A stretch of 64,000 nt of DNA from Streptoalloteichus tenebrarius (GCF_024171885.1 NZ_JAMTCP010000025.1:34420-98419), one strand, 5' to 3'; numbered from the stretch's first letter, positions 8,445-20,952 are shown. The notes: a model not told the origin generated them from the sequence alone. Made by a program: numbers and translations.

Positions 8445-9611
8445 GTGGGCCCGTTGCCTACCAATGTCCCCGGTCTGCCGATTCGGGAGTACGCCCTCGT
8501 CTGCCTCGTCACCGCGGCGGTGACGTTCCTGCTCACCGGACTGGTGCGGCTACTCGCCATCCGCGTGGGCGCCGTCGCCTACCCGAGGAAGCGGGACGTC
8601 CACGTCAAGCCCATGCCCCGCATGGGCGGCGTGGCCATGTTCGGCGGCATCGTGGCCGGCCTGTGGCTGGCCCACCAGCTCCCGGTGCTGCGCAGGGCCT
8701 TCGACTACACCTTCGACATCCAGGCCGTGCTGATCGCCGGCGCGGTGATCGTGCTGGTCGGCGCGCTGGACGACCGGTTCGAGCTGGACTCGCTGACCAA
8801 GCTGGCCGGGCAGACCACCTCGGCGGGCGTGCTGGTGCTCCTCGGCGTGCAGTGGTTCGCCTTCTGGCTGCCGTGGGGCGGCAACGACACCAGCCTGGGC
8901 TCGGTGCTGCTGCTGTCCGGCAACCAGGGTGGGCTGCTCACCGTGCTGCTCGTGCTGACCATGGTCAACGCGATGAACTTTGTCGACGGCCTCGACGGGC
9001 TCGCCGCCGGCATCGGCATGATCGCCGCCGCCGCGACCTGCGCGTTCTCCCTCGGGCTGCTCACGGAGCGCAACGGCGACGTGGGCACCTACCCCCCCGC
9101 GCTGCTCGCGGCCACGCTGGCCGGCGCCTGCCTGGGCTTCCTGCCGCACAACTTCCAGCCCGCCAAGATCTTCATGGGCGACTCCGGCTCGATGCTGATC
9201 GGGCTCATGCTGGCCGCGGCCTCCACGACCGCCTCGGGGCGGCTGGACTACGTCAACGCCGGCGTCGGGGCCAAGGACGCCATCGCCCTGCTGTCGCCGC
9301 TGCTGGTGGTCGCCGCGGTGCTGTTCGTGCCGCTGCTCGACCTGCTGATGGCCGTCGTGCGGCGCACGAGGGCGGGGCGCAGCCCGTTCGCCCCCGACAA
9401 GATGCACCTGCACCACCGGCTGCTGGAGATCGGGCACTCGCAGCGTCGCGCCGTCCTGCTCATCTACCTGTGGGCCGCGGTGCTCGCCTTCGGCGCGGTC
9501 GCCCTGACCCTGTTCGACGCCTTCGTCGTCGGCTGGGGGGTCGGCCTGGGTCTGCTGGTCGCCCTCCTGGCCTCCGCCGTCCCCCGGTTGCGCGAGGCGC
9601 GACGCGGGTGA
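8445..9611 (+). CDS. Undecaprenyl-phosphate glycosyl-1-phosphate transferase, WecA/TagO/MraY family
   Basis: Polytopic membrane enzyme that loads a sugar-1-phosphate, probably GlcNAc-1-P, onto a polyprenyl phosphate to start a cell-wall glycan. The 388-residue protein has about ten membrane spans. The family's active-site motifs are all present: GALDDRFELD, NAMNFVDGLDG, FMGDSGSM and the KMHLHHRLLEIGHS loop. The last motif favours the WecA/TagO branch over MraY. It starts 17 bases after glyA and likely shares its transcript. In mycobacteria the equivalent gene also sits just upstream of the atp operon and starts arabinogalactan linker synthesis. The exact sugar here is inference. Confidence 0.9.
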   Translation: MGPLPTNVPGLPIREYALVCLVTAAVTFLLTGLVRLLAIRVGAVAYPRKRDVHVKPMPRMGGVAMFGGIVAGLWLAHQLPVLRRAFDYTFDIQAVLIAGAVIVLVGALDDRFELDSLTKLAGQTTSAGVLVLLGVQWFAFWLPWGGNDTSLGSVLLLSGNQGGLLTVLLVLTMVNAMNFVDGLDGLAAGIGMIAAAATCAFSLGLLTERNGDVGTYPPALLAATLAGACLGFLPHNFQPAKIFMGDSGSMLIGLMLAAASTTASGRLDYVNAGVGAKDAIALLSPLLVVAAVLFVPLLDLLMAVVRRTRAGRSPFAPDKMHLHHRLLEIGHSQRRAVLLIYLWAAVLAFGAVALTLFDAFVVGWGVGLGLLVALLASAVPRLREARRG

Positions 9612-9654
9612 GCGGCCCGACCTGTACCCGAATCGGGCACTGCCGGCCACGTGG

Positions 9655-10128
9655 GTGACAATCGGTCACGTGGCTACGACGACGAACGTCTCCGACGCGC
9701 TGCGGTCCGCCCTCCGCCAGGCCGGGATCGTCCTGGTGCTCGGCACGGCCGTGGCGGCGCTCGTCGGGTGGCTGGTCCAGGGCATGCCCGGCCTGTGGGG
9801 CGCGCTCGTGGGCGCCGCGACCGCCGGCGGGTTCCTGCTGGTGACGGCGGTGGTCATGCTGGCGACGGTGAACGCGCCGCCCAGCACCACGGCGGCGGCG
9901 GTGCTCGGGTCGTGGCTGTTCAAGATGGTCCTGTTGTTCGTGCTGCTGATGGCGCTGCGGGACCAGCAGTTCATGAGCAAGGCGGTGTTCGGGATCGTCG
10001 CCGCGGTGGCCCTGGTCGGGGTGCTCGCCGTCGAGACCCGCGCGGTGCTGAAGGCCAAGGTGCCGTACGTGGACCCCGGAGCGGGGGGCGGTCAGGGTGG
10101 CTCAGTGGAGCGGCCCGAACAGCCCTAG
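9655..10128 (+). CDS. atpI: ATP synthase-associated membrane protein (AtpI-like)
   Basis: A small protein with four membrane spans, encoded directly upstream of the Fo genes. Its position and topology match the actinobacterial AtpI proteins implicated in c-ring assembly. The C-terminal tail is Gly/Pro-rich. Two starts fit: GTG 9655 (157 aa) or GTG 9670 (152 aa, MATTTNVSDALR), and neither has a strong ribosome site. Sequence identity to well-studied AtpI is low, so the name rests mainly on context. Confidence 0.75.
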   Translation: MTIGHVATTTNVSDALRSALRQAGIVLVLGTAVAALVGWLVQGMPGLWGALVGAATAGGFLLVTAVVMLATVNAPPSTTAAAVLGSWLFKMVLLFVLLMALRDQQFMSKAVFGIVAAVALVGVLAVETRAVLKAKVPYVDPGAGGGQGGSVERPEQP

Positions 10129-10150
10129 GTGAAAGAGTCCACCCCTGCCG

Positions 10151-10180
10151 TTCGAGGTTCGGTCAACTGGTTGGTAAGGT
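10151..10180 (+). promoter_or_regulatory. Possible promoter of the atp operon
   Basis: TAAGGT (10175-10180) resembles a -10 box, with a weak TTCGAG (10151-10156) 18 bases upstream. The start point would fall near 10187-10191, at or next to the ATG of the following gene, which has no Shine-Dalgarno. A leaderless transcript is plausible. Confidence 0.35.
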
Positions 10181-10190
10181 GCGCGCTGGG

Positions 10191-10400
10191 ATGAGTGACG
10201 AGACGGACAAAACCACCTCAACGGGTGACGGCGACGTCTGGAGGCTCATCAGCACCCTCGTTGCCGGCCCCGTCGTGTGGGGTGGCATCGGGTACCTCGT
10301 GGACTGGGCGAACGACAGCCGGATCTTCCTCCCGATCGGGCTGGGGTTCGGCTTCGTCCTGGGGTTCTACATCGTGTACGTCCGTCACGGCCGGGGCTGA
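10191..10400 (+). CDS. AtpZ/AtpI-family small membrane protein
   Basis: A 69-residue protein with a charged N-terminus (MSDETDKTTST) and two membrane spans separated by a short DWANDS loop. This is the pattern of the AtpZ/ATPase_gene1 family, which is encoded at the head of many atp operons and linked to Mg/Ca transport or ATP synthase assembly. No Shine-Dalgarno precedes the ATG. It ends 31 bases before atpB, so it is probably the first cistron of the main operon. Confidence 0.8.
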   Translation: MSDETDKTTSTGDGDVWRLISTLVAGPVVWGGIGYLVDWANDSRIFLPIGLGFGFVLGFYIVYVRHGRG

Positions 10401-11549
<1,149 letters not shown>

Positions 11550-11568
11550 CCTCACTCGACACTAGGCG

Positions 11569-12120
11569 GTGACCACCGTGAACAGCCAGACCGTGATCGC
11601 GGCGGAGCACAACGTGCTCCTGCCCGCGACCTACGACATCGTCTGGTCCACGGTCTGCTTGGTGATCATCGGCCTCGTCTTCTGGAAGAAGGTGCTCCCG
11701 CTCTTCCAGAAGGTGCTGGCCGAGCGCACCGAGAAGATCGAGGGCGGGATCGCCAAGGCCGAGGCGGCCCAGGCCGAGGCCCAGCGGACGCTGGAGCAGT
11801 ACCGGGCCCAGCTCGCGGAGGCGCGGGCCGAGGCGGCCCGGATCAGGGACGACGCGCGGGCCGAGGGCCAGCGCATCGTCGACGAGATGCGGGAGCAGGC
11901 CCAGGCCGAGGCCAACCGGATCGTGGCCCAGGGCCAGGCGCAACTGGCTGCTCAGAAGGCGCAGATCGTGGCCGAGCTGCGGGCCGACCTCGGTCGGGTC
12001 GCGGTGGACCTCGCCGGCCGGGTGGTCGGCGAGTCCCTGGAGGACGAGGCTCGGCGTCGCGGCACCGTGGACCGGTTCCTCGACGAGCTGGACGCGGTCT
12101 CCGCTCCGGCGGCGAAGTGA
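11569..12120 (+). CDS. atpF: ATP synthase Fo subunit b
   Basis: Peripheral-stalk subunit with one N-terminal membrane span ([12 protein letters not shown]) and a long charged Ala/Glu/Arg coiled coil running to the C-terminus. The length is about 183 aa. Start choice: GTG 11569 or GTG 11578. AGGCGG at 11562-11567 is 10 bases from the second and 1 from the first, which favours 11578 ([12 protein letters not shown], 180 aa). It is a separate gene here, and atpH carries no b-like N-terminal membrane segment, unlike the mycobacterial b-delta fusion. Confidence 0.95.
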   Translation: MTTVNSQTVIAAEHNVLLPATYDIVWSTVCLVIIGLVFWKKVLPLFQKVLAERTEKIEGGIAKAEAAQAEAQRTLEQYRAQLAEARAEAARIRDDARAEGQRIVDEMREQAQAEANRIVAQGQAQLAAQKAQIVAELRADLGRVAVDLAGRVVGESLEDEARRRGTVDRFLDELDAVSAPAAK

Positions 12121-12142
12121 CACGGGCGGGGGATGACAGTCG

Positions 12143-12970
12143 ATGACACTGCACGCCGCGAGCCGGGACGCCCTCGCCGCCGCTGAGCAGCGGTTGCAGG
12201 AGGTCGTCAGCGCGGGGCTCGACAGCGCGGGCCTGGGCCAGCTCGGCGACGAGTTGTTCGCCGTCGCCGGGCTGCTCACCCAGCAGCCCTCGCTGCGCCG
12301 CGCCGTGGCCGACGCCTCCACCGATCCGGGCCGCCGCGAGCGGCTGGTCCGGGGCCTGCTGGAGGGCAAGGTCGGCGCGGCCACCCTGGACGTGCTCACC
12401 TCGGTGGTCACCGCCCGCTGGTCCAGCCCGCGTGAGCTGGTGGCCGGGGTGGAGACGCTGGCCCGCACGGCCCTGCTGACGCGGGCCGAGCGGGACGAGC
12501 GGCTGGACGCGGTCGAGGACGAGCTGTTCCGGCTCGGCCGGATCGTGTCGGGGCAGCCGGAGCTGGACAGGTTGCTGTCCGACCCGGTCTCGCCGGCCGA
12601 GGGCAAGGTCGACCTGGTTCGGCGACTGCTCGCCGACCGGGTCGAGCCGGTCACGATGACCCTGGTCGAGCAGTTGGTGAGCCGGCCGCACGGGGTCGAC
12701 GTGGTCGACGGGCTCGACGAGCTGGCCGCGATGGCGGCGCGACGTCGGGAGCGTTCGGTGGCCCACGTCCGGTCCGCCGTGCCGTTGAGCGAGGCCCAGC
12801 AGGAGCGGCTGGTCGCCATCCTGCGGCGGATCTACAACCGACCGGTCGCCCTGCACGTCGAGCTGGACCCGTCGCTGGTCGGCGGTCTGGTGGTCCGTGT
12901 CGGCGACGAGGTCATCGACGGCAGCGTCGTCGGCAGGTTGCAGGCCCTGGGCCGCGAGCTGGCCCGGTAG
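12143..12970 (+). CDS. atpH: ATP synthase F1 subunit delta
   Basis: Peripheral-stalk cap joining b to the alpha subunits. At 275 residues it is about 100 longer than E. coli delta, which is normal for Streptomyces-type actinobacteria. The OSCP/delta signature near the C-terminus is [21 protein letters not shown]. The ATG at 12143 follows a G-rich site. Confidence 0.95.
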   Translation: MTLHAASRDALAAAEQRLQEVVSAGLDSAGLGQLGDELFAVAGLLTQQPSLRRAVADASTDPGRRERLVRGLLEGKVGAATLDVLTSVVTARWSSPRELVAGVETLARTALLTRAERDERLDAVEDELFRLGRIVSGQPELDRLLSDPVSPAEGKVDLVRRLLADRVEPVTMTLVEQLVSRPHGVDVVDGLDELAAMAARRRERSVAHVRSAVPLSEAQQERLVAILRRIYNRPVALHVELDPSLVGGLVVRVGDEVIDGSVVGRLQALGRELAR

Positions 12971-13036
12971 GCGAGACGGCCCGGCGCAGCCCACTCCGAG
13001 CCCCTTTCCCAAGTACGAACCGAGAGCAGGAACGAC

Positions 13037-14683
13037 ATGGCGGAGCTGACGATCTCGTCGGACGAGATCCGCAGTGCGATCGAGAACTACGTCTCCAGCT
13101 ACTCCCCGGAGGTCAGCCGGGAAGAGGTCGGCGTTGTCACCTACTCCGGTGACGGCATCGCCTATGTCGAGGGCCTGCCCTCGGCGATGACCAACGAGCT
13201 GCTCGAGTTCCCCGGCGGCGTCCTCGGCGTCGCGCTGAACCTCGACGTGCGCGAGATCGGCGCGGTCATCCTCGGCAACTACGAGACCATCGAGGAGGGC
13301 CAGGAGGTCAAGCGCACCGGCCAGGTGCTGTCCGTGCCGGTGGGCGACGGCTTCCTCGGCCGCGTGGTCAACCCCCTCGGCCAGCCCATCGACGGCCTCG
13401 GCGAGATCGTCGCCGACGACCGCCGCGTGCTGGAGCTCCAGGCCGCGACCGTGATGGAGCGGCAGCCGGTGAAGGAGCCGCTCCAGACCGGCATCAAGGC
13501 CATCGACTCGATGACGCCGATCGGCAGGGGCCAGCGGCAGCTCATCATCGGTGACCGCAAGACCGGCAAGACCACGGTCTGCGTGGACACCATCCTGAAC
13601 CAGAAGGCCGCCTGGGAGACCGGCGACCCGAACCAGCAGGTGCGCTGCATCTACGTGGCGGTGGGCCAGAAGGGCTCCACCATCGCGGCCGTGCGCAAGA
13701 CGCTGGAGGACGCGGGCGCGCTGGAGTACACCACCATCGTGGCCGCCCCGGCGTCCGACCCGGCCGGCTTCAAGTGGCTGGCCCCGTACACCGGGTCGGC
13801 CATCGGCCAGCACTGGATGTACCAGGGCAAGCACGTCCTGATCATCTTCGACGACCTGACCAAGCAGGCCGAGGCCTACCGGGCCATCTCGCTGCTGCTG
13901 CGCCGTCCGCCGGGCCGCGAGGCGTACCCGGGTGACGTCTTCTACCTGCACTCCCGTCTGCTGGAGCGCTGCGCGAAGCTGTCCAAGGAGCTTGGCGGCG
14001 GCTCGATGACCGGTCTGCCCATCATCGAGACCAAGGCCAACGACGTGTCGGCCTACATCCCGACCAACGTCATCTCCATCACCGACGGCCAGTGCTTCCT
14101 GGAGTCCGACCTGTTCAACCAGGGCGTGCGGCCCGCGGTGAACGTGGGTATCTCGGTCTCCCGCGTCGGTGGCTCCGCCCAGATCAAGGCCATGCGGAAG
14201 GTCGCGGGCTCGCTGCGCCTCGACCTGTCGCAGTACCGCGAGCTGGAGGCGTTCGCCGCGTTCGCGTCGGACCTCGACGCGGCGTCCAAGGCCCAGCTCG
14301 AACGGGGCGCGCGGCTGGTCGAGCTGCTCAAGCAGCCGCAGTACAGCCCGCTGGCGGCGCAGGAGCAGGTCGCCTCGATCTACGCGGGCACCAAGGGCCA
14401 CCTGGACTCGGTGCCGGTGGAGGACGTGCGGCGGTTCGAGGCCGAGCTGCTGGACTTCCTGCGGCGCAACCACAAGGGCATCCTGGAGGAGATCCGGGAG
14501 ACCAAGGACCTCTCCGACGAGAACGAGCAGCGGCTGGCTGACGCGATCACCGCGTTCAAGCGGCAGTTCACCGCCTCGGACGGGTCCTCGGTGGTCAACG
14601 AGGCCGCGGCCGAGGCGATGGAGGCCGGCAAGGTCGGCCAGGAGTCGGTGAAGGTGCACAAGCCGGCCCCGGCCAAGAAGTGA
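13037..14683 (+). CDS. atpA: ATP synthase F1 subunit alpha
   Basis: Non-catalytic nucleotide-binding subunit of the F1 hexamer. The 548-residue protein has Walker A GDRKTGKT at 172-179 and the subunit signature region ending in [16 protein letters not shown]-terminal extension of about 40 residues (DGSSVVNEA to HKPAPAKK) is typical of actinobacterial alpha and has been linked to suppression of ATP hydrolysis in mycobacteria. The ATG follows GAGAGCAGGAACGAC. Confidence 0.98.
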   Translation: MAELTISSDEIRSAIENYVSSYSPEVSREEVGVVTYSGDGIAYVEGLPSAMTNELLEFPGGVLGVALNLDVREIGAVILGNYETIEEGQEVKRTGQVLSVPVGDGFLGRVVNPLGQPIDGLGEIVADDRRVLELQAATVMERQPVKEPLQTGIKAIDSMTPIGRGQRQLIIGDRKTGKTTVCVDTILNQKAAWETGDPNQQVRCIYVAVGQKGSTIAAVRKTLEDAGALEYTTIVAAPASDPAGFKWLAPYTGSAIGQHWMYQGKHVLIIFDDLTKQAEAYRAISLLLRRPPGREAYPGDVFYLHSRLLERCAKLSKELGGGSMTGLPIIETKANDVSAYIPTNVISITDGQCFLESDLFNQGVRPAVNVGISVSRVGGSAQIKAMRKVAGSLRLDLSQYRELEAFAAFASDLDAASKAQLERGARLVELLKQPQYSPLAAQEQVASIYAGTKGHLDSVPVEDVRRFEAELLDFLRRNHKGILEEIRETKDLSDENEQRLADAITAFKRQFTASDGSSVVNEAAAEAMEAGKVGQESVKVHKPAPAKK

Positions 14684-14691
14684 CGTGAGCC

Positions 14692-17053
<2,362 letters not shown>

Positions 17054-17084
17054 GCTGAGCGCGCCGGACGTCCGCGTGTGCGGA

Positions 17085-17116
17085 AGGGCCGGGCTCCCCT
17101 CGGGGAGCCCGGCCCT
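17085..17116 (+). terminator. Terminator directly after atpD
   Basis: A nearly uninterrupted 15-bp stem (17085-17099 with 17102-17116), 31 bases past the atpD stop. It would end the main atp transcript before atpC. It lies between converging genes and could also serve the opposite-strand gene ending at 17138. Confidence 0.85.
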
Positions 17117-17137
17117 CGGCGTTTCGGCGGCGGGTCG

Positions 17138-18475
17138 TCACCGCTGGAGCGGGATGATCCGGCTGCCCCCGTCGGGAGGGACGATCTCGACGTCGACCCT
17201 GGGCCGGCCGTCGGGCACCAGGGCGGCGTCCCGGCCGAGCAGGACCCACCGGCGCTCCTCGGTGAAGTAGCTGATCCGGGCGCCGGGCCTGGCCACGATC
17301 CAGCCCTGCCCGTCCGGCAGGGGGACCTGGACCGGGAGTTCGGCGGCCGGGTCCGCCGGGCCGACGCGCGTGGTGCGTTCGGCGGCGCCCTCACCGCTGA
17401 CCACGTACACCTGGGCCGGCTGCGAGTCCGACACGAGTTCGCCGACGAGCACCGGTCGGCCGTCGACCCTGGTGGCGACGAGCCACCGGGGGACCCCGTG
17501 CTCACGGGCGTACGGGTCGTACGCGCGTGCCCGCCACAGCGCCTCCTGGAAGTGGTTCAGCAGGTCCTCCGGCCGGGGCCGAGGGTCACCGCCGACCCAG
17601 GTCACGCCCGTGCGCCAGCCGAGCCCGGGGTCGAGCCGCACGCCCGACGGGGCGAGGCCGAGGTACTGCCTGGCGCGGACGAGGGGCACGCGCGTGCGGT
17701 GGTCCCTGCCGCCGCCCGCCGGGCTGCTCTCGACGGCGATCGTGTCGGCTCGGCTCTCCCCGGGGAGTTCGGCGACCTGGACGCCGTCCAGCGCCCGCAT
17801 CGGGTGCCAGTCCCGCACCGAGCTGTCGCCCTCGAACCTGGGGTTCGCCGAGACCGACAGGGGCGTGCCGGGGTCGGGGACGAGGACCGTGCGGTCGTTG
17901 GGTCCGAACTGGAAGCCGGTCAGGGTGTCGCCGTGGGACGGGAAGCCGTCGCCGAGGAGCTTGACCGCGCCGTCGGCCGGGTCGACCCCGACCAGCCCGG
18001 TCAGGGTGACCTCCCTGTCGGTGTCGGCGGGGGGCAGGTCGCCGTGGGGGTGGAGGAACGCCCGTTGGAGGACGACAGCGGCGCGCCCGGCGGGGGTGGT
18101 CCCCGCCCAGTACACGTGGGGCTTCCCCCTGCGGTCGTCGAAGACGCCCCTGGCGCGGTTCCACGACCGGGGCAGGCCCTCCTCCCACGCCCGGACGGCG
18201 GTGGCGAGGAACTCCTGGTCGCCGGCGAGGTCGCCGCGGGTGGGCTGGTCGAGGCGGAGGTCCGTCGCGACGGCGGCGGGCGAGGGGTGCCGCCAGAGGG
18301 CGGCGGAGCCGACGCCGACCACCATGGTCAGCACGGCGGTGGCGCCCACGACGAGCGCGCGTCGGCGCGCCCTGCGGCGCCGCGCGCCGAGGAGCACGCG
18401 CTCGGGGAATCCGGATCGGACGTCCACTGTGGACGCGGCGTCCCTCAGGGACCGGCTCAGCAGCTCGGTGTCCAA
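17138..18475 (-). CDS. Single-pass membrane protein paired with an ECF sigma factor (possible anti-sigma or regulator)
   Basis: A 445-residue protein with about 38 N-terminal cytoplasmic residues, an Arg-rich stretch (ARRRRARRR), one membrane span at about 40-62 (ALVVGATAVLTMVVG) and a roughly 380-residue extracytoplasmic domain with no recognised family. It begins 3 bases after the sigma gene and is surely co-transcribed. That arrangement suggests it senses an outside signal and modulates the sigma factor. The cytoplasmic part is short and has no visible HxxxCxxC zinc anti-sigma motif, so the anti-sigma role is only inferred. The pair occupies the place where atpC would normally follow atpD. 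Confidence 0.75.
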   Translation of the reverse strand: MDTELLSRSLRDAASTVDVRSGFPERVLLGARRRRARRRALVVGATAVLTMVVGVGSAALWRHPSPAAVATDLRLDQPTRGDLAGDQEFLATAVRAWEEGLPRSWNRARGVFDDRRGKPHVYWAGTTPAGRAAVVLQRAFLHPHGDLPPADTDREVTLTGLVGVDPADGAVKLLGDGFPSHGDTLTGFQFGPNDRTVLVPDPGTPLSVSANPRFEGDSSVRDWHPMRALDGVQVAELPGESRADTIAVESSPAGGGRDHRTRVPLVRARQYLGLAPSGVRLDPGLGWRTGVTWVGGDPRPRPEDLLNHFQEALWRARAYDPYAREHGVPRWLVATRVDGRPVLVGELVSDSQPAQVYVVSGEGAAERTTRVGPADPAAELPVQVPLPDGQGWIVARPGARISYFTEERRWVLLGRDAALVPDGRPRVDVEIVPPDGGSRIIPLQR

Positions 18476-18478
18476 CGT

Positions 18479-19006
18479 TCAGTGCCTTCCTTGCGCGATG
18501 AGCTGGGGTTCTCCGAGCAGGTCCCGGAGCCGGGCCAGACCGCGGGAGGTCTGGCTCTTGACGGTGCCGAGACCGCAGCCGAGCGCGGCGGCGGTCTGCG
18601 CCTCCGACAGGTCGTCGAAGAACCGCAGCACCAGCACCGCGCGCATGCGGGGCGGGAGCTGGGAGAGCGCGGAGACCACGCGGTCCCGGTCGGCGACCGC
18701 GTCCTCGTGGCCGCGCGTCGCGGGGTCGGGAGCGCTCTCCAGCGGCGCCTCGCGGACCCGGCGCGCCCGGCGGCGCCACCGGTTGGCCGCCGCGTTGGCC
18801 AGCGCGGCCCTGACGTAGGGCTCGGCGTCGCCCCTGATGCGTCGCCAGCGCGCGTAGACGCGTTCCAACACCTCCTGGAGCAGGTCCTCGGCCGCGTGCT
18901 GGTCGCCGCCGCAGAGCAGGTACGCGGTGCGGAGCAGGGCCTGGGATCTGTGTCGGACGAAGTCGCCGAAGTCGGCGTCCGTGTCGGCCACCACCACCCC
19001 CGTCAC
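18479..19006 (-). CDS. ECF RNA polymerase sigma factor, SigE-family type
   Basis: A 175-residue sigma70-family protein with region 2 (FVRHRSQALLRTAYLLCGGDQHAAEDLLQ... core) and a region 4 helix-turn-helix (LPPRMRAVLVLRFFDDLSEAQTAAALGCGLGTVKSQ). The GTG at 19006 is the likely start. It is transcribed away from atpC, and the two share the 113-base gap 19007-19119. Its partner membrane protein follows directly. It is not related closely to the second ECF gene at 32790 beyond family features. Confidence 0.9.
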   Translation of the reverse strand: MTGVVVADTDADFGDFVRHRSQALLRTAYLLCGGDQHAAEDLLQEVLERVYARWRRIRGDAEPYVRAALANAAANRWRRRARRVREAPLESAPDPATRGHEDAVADRDRVVSALSQLPPRMRAVLVLRFFDDLSEAQTAAALGCGLGTVKSQTSRGLARLRDLLGEPQLIAQGRH

Positions 19007-19083
19007 GGTCGTGGGCCACCGGCCGGCGACCCGTCGTCCCCTCGGACACCGGGACGCCGCGCCGGGGTTGCCACGGCACCGTC

Positions 19084-19089
19084 TAGACT
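19084..19089 (+). promoter_or_regulatory. Possible -10 element of a separate atpC promoter
   Basis: TAGACT about 30 bases upstream of the atpC start, in the gap divergent from the sigma gene. No good -35 lies 17 bases away. A dedicated promoter is expected because a terminator and 2 kb of opposite-strand genes separate atpC from atpD. Confidence 0.3.
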
Positions 19090-19119
19090 GCGCGAGGAGG
19101 ACCGACGAAGGAGATGCGC

Positions 19120-19485
19120 GTGGCCGAGATGTCCGTCCAGCTTGTCGCCGTCGAGCGCCGCCTGTGGTCCGGCAGGGCGACGGCCGTGGTCGCCCAGACC
19201 ACCGAGGGCGAGATCGGCATCCTCCCCGGGCACGAGCCGCTGCTCGGCCAGCTCGTGGAGGGCGGCGTCGTGCGGATCACCACCGCCGACGGCGACGTGA
19301 CCACGGCCGCGGTCCACGGCGGCTTCCTCTCGGTGACCGGCGAGGGCGTGAGCGTGCTCGCCGAGGCCGCCGAACTCGCCCACGAGATCGACGTCGAGCG
19401 GGCCAGGGAGGACCTGCGCCAGGGCGACGACGAGGCGCGAGCACGAGCCATCGCACGTCTGCGGGCGGCCGGACACGCAGCCTGA
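19120..19485 (+). CDS. atpC: ATP synthase F1 subunit epsilon
   Basis: Rotor subunit and ATPase inhibitor. The 121-residue protein has the N-terminal beta-sandwich ([30 protein letters not shown]) and a short C-terminal helical part ([12 protein letters not shown] DVERAREDL). GTG 19120 is chosen: GAAGGAG at 19107-19113 is 6 bases away, whereas ATG 19114 would touch the ribosome site. Its detachment from atpD by two opposite-strand genes is unusual. Stoichiometry would then depend on its own promoter. DUF2550 follows by 22 bases. Confidence 0.96.
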   Translation: MAEMSVQLVAVERRLWSGRATAVVAQTTEGEIGILPGHEPLLGQLVEGGVVRITTADGDVTTAAVHGGFLSVTGEGVSVLAEAAELAHEIDVERAREDLRQGDDEARARAIARLRAAGHAA

Positions 19486-19507
19486 GACGGCGCGGGCGGG
19501 CCGGGCC

Positions 19508-19939
19508 GTGTGGATCGCCGAGATCGTCGGGGTGGTCCTCTTCGCGGTGGCGGTCGCGCTCGCCCTGCTCGCCTGGCGTCGACTGCGCCTGCTCCGCCAG
19601 GGGGGCGTCGACGTGGCGCTGCGGTCCCGGCTCGACGAGTCCGGCAGGGGCTGGCACCTCGGGATCGGGCGGTACCGGGGCGACGAGTTCGCCTGGTACC
19701 GGATCCTGAGCGTGCGGTCGGGGCCGGACCGGATCATCCGGCGGGACGGACTGGAGATCTCCACGCGTCGCGAGCCCACCGGCACGGAGACCTACGCGAT
19801 GCCGCTCAGCTCCACCGTGCTGACCTGTCGGGCCACCGACGGGGACGTGGAGCTGGCGATGGGCCCGGACGCGCTCACCGGCTTCCTGTCGTGGCTGGAG
19901 TCGGCCCCGCCGGGCCGCCAGGTCCCCTGGGCCTCCTGA
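19508..19939 (+). CDS. DUF2550 membrane-anchored protein
   Basis: A 143-residue protein with one N-terminal membrane span (WIAEIVGVVLFAVAVALALLAW) and a small globular domain (GWHLGIGRYRGDEFAWYRI, TETYAMPLSSTVLTCR). This matches the actinobacterial DUF2550 family encoded directly after atpC (Rv1312 in M. tuberculosis). Its function is unknown. It starts 22 bases after atpC and is probably co-transcribed with it, which supports this block having moved as atpC-DUF2550. Confidence 0.88.
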   Translation: MWIAEIVGVVLFAVAVALALLAWRRLRLLRQGGVDVALRSRLDESGRGWHLGIGRYRGDEFAWYRILSVRSGPDRIIRRDGLEISTRREPTGTETYAMPLSSTVLTCRATDGDVELAMGPDALTGFLSWLESAPPGRQVPWAS

Positions 19940-19980
19940 GGGGCCGACCTCCCGCTCATCCCGACCTCATCCCAACCCGG

Positions 19981-20029
19981 CCGACCCGCCCGCGCGGCAC
20001 CCGACAACGAGGTGCGCGGGGCGGGTCGG
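19981..20029. terminator. Bidirectional terminator between convergent genes
   Basis: A 15-bp stem (19981-19995 with 20014-20029, one bulged G), extended inward by CACC/GGTG. It lies between the DUF2550 gene and the oppositely oriented adenosyltransferase gene. Confidence 0.75.
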
Positions 20030-20054
20030 AGCCGTTCCTGGCCCGGTCGGTCGC

Positions 20055-20102
20055 GGCTCAGCCGTTGGCGGGCTCAGCCGTCGGCGGGCTCAGCCGTTGG
20101 CG
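20055..20102 (-). repeat. Three tandem 16-bp units triplicating a stop codon
   Basis: The unit GGCTCAGCCGTTGGCG occurs three times head to tail, with one base change in the middle copy. Read on the minus strand each unit carries AACGGCTGA, so the last codons and stop of the adenosyltransferase gene are repeated twice past the real stop. Confidence 0.85.
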
Positions 20103-20662
20103 CCGGGCTGCCAGAGCACGTCGCCGTCGGGGTTGGCGGTCCTGGCCAGGATGAAGAGCAGGTCGGACAACCGGTTGAGGTACTTCGCGGCGAGGACGTT
20201 CGTCCGCTCCTCGTCCGCCTCCAGCAGCGCCCACGTGTTGCGCTCCGCGCGCCGGGTCACGGTGCGCGCCTGGTGCAGCAGGGCCGCGCCGGGGGTGCCG
20301 CCGGGCAGGATGAACGAGTTCAGCTTGGTCAGGCGGGCGTTGTACTCGTCGCACCAGCCCTCCAGCCGGTCGACGTAGGCCTGCGTGACGCGCAGCGGCG
20401 GGTACTTCGGGTCCGGCGCGATCGGGGTGCACAGGTCCGCGCCCACGTCGAAGAGGTCGTTCTGCACGCGGCGGAGCACGGCGGCGACGTCGTCGGGCAG
20501 CGCGCCCAGCGCCACGGCGACGCCGATGGCCGAGTTCGCCTCGTCGACGTCGGCGTAGGCGACCAGCCGGGGATCGGTCTTGCGGACGCGGCTGCCGTCG
20601 CCCAGGGCGGTGGTGCCGTTGTCGCCGACGCGCGTGTAAATCTTGGTCAGATGCACGGCCAT
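20090..20662 (-). CDS. Cob(I)yrinic acid a,c-diamide adenosyltransferase, PduO type
   Basis: Transfers adenosyl from ATP to cob(I)alamin to make coenzyme B12. The 190-residue protein has the PduO ATP-binding N-terminus KIYTRVGDNGTTALGDG, the VDEANSAIG helix, and the RTVTRRAER and YLNRLSDLLF motifs. The ATG at 20662 (MAVHLTK) matches family starts. The murA-adjacent position is conserved in mycobacteria (Rv1314c). A B12-dependent mutase gene lies 2 kb away and is a plausible client of its product. Confidence 0.94.
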   Translation of the reverse strand: MAVHLTKIYTRVGDNGTTALGDGSRVRKTDPRLVAYADVDEANSAIGVAVALGALPDDVAAVLRRVQNDLFDVGADLCTPIAPDPKYPPLRVTQAYVDRLEGWCDEYNARLTKLNSFILPGGTPGAALLHQARTVTRRAERNTWALLEADEERTNVLAAKYLNRLSDLLFILARTANPDGDVLWQPGANG

Positions 20663-20745
20663 GGGCGCAGGGTAGTCCCGCGCGCTGTGACCGCGGTCGC
20701 CGCGCGCGGCGGGGCACTGGACTACCCGTGTCATGCTGGGGAGTG

Positions 20746-20952
20746 ATGAGCGAGCTTCCCGACAGCGGCGCCGCACGTCCGGCCCCGGTGCACAGCCTGG
20801 ACACCGTCTGCCCCACCTGTCAGGGCAACCACGAGATCACCGTCGCGAAACTGTCCGTGACCGACGACGCGGGCGTGAGCCTGACCGGCTCGTTGGAGTG
20901 CCCGCAGTGCGGCGGGGACGGTCGGCTGACCGGTTTCGTGCCGCCGGTCTAG
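20746..20952 (+). CDS. Small zinc-ribbon protein
   Basis: A 68-residue protein with two CxxC knuckles, CPTCQGN and CPQCGGDG, separated by about 30 residues. These resemble the DnaJ-type CxxCxGxG zinc centre. I see no other domain. The ATG at 20746 follows GGGGAG. It is divergent from the adenosyltransferase gene and precedes murA by 43 bases. The function is unknown; metal binding is inferred from the cysteines. Confidence 0.75.
   Translation: MSELPDSGAARPAPVHSLDTVCPTCQGNHEITVAKLSVTDDAGVSLTGSLECPQCGGDGRLTGFVPPV

Noticed and set aside
11843..14659. Very long minus-strand open frames opposite atpH/atpA (and similar ones opposite many genes)
   Set aside because: High GC leaves antisense frames open. 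Their translations are His/Arg/Gly-rich with no family motifs, while the plus strand encodes clear ATP synthase subunits.
17138..18475. Zinc anti-sigma factor (ZAS) assignment for the sigma-linked membrane protein
   Set aside because: No HxxxCxxC motif in the short cytoplasmic segment; left as a sigma-linked membrane protein of unknown mechanism.
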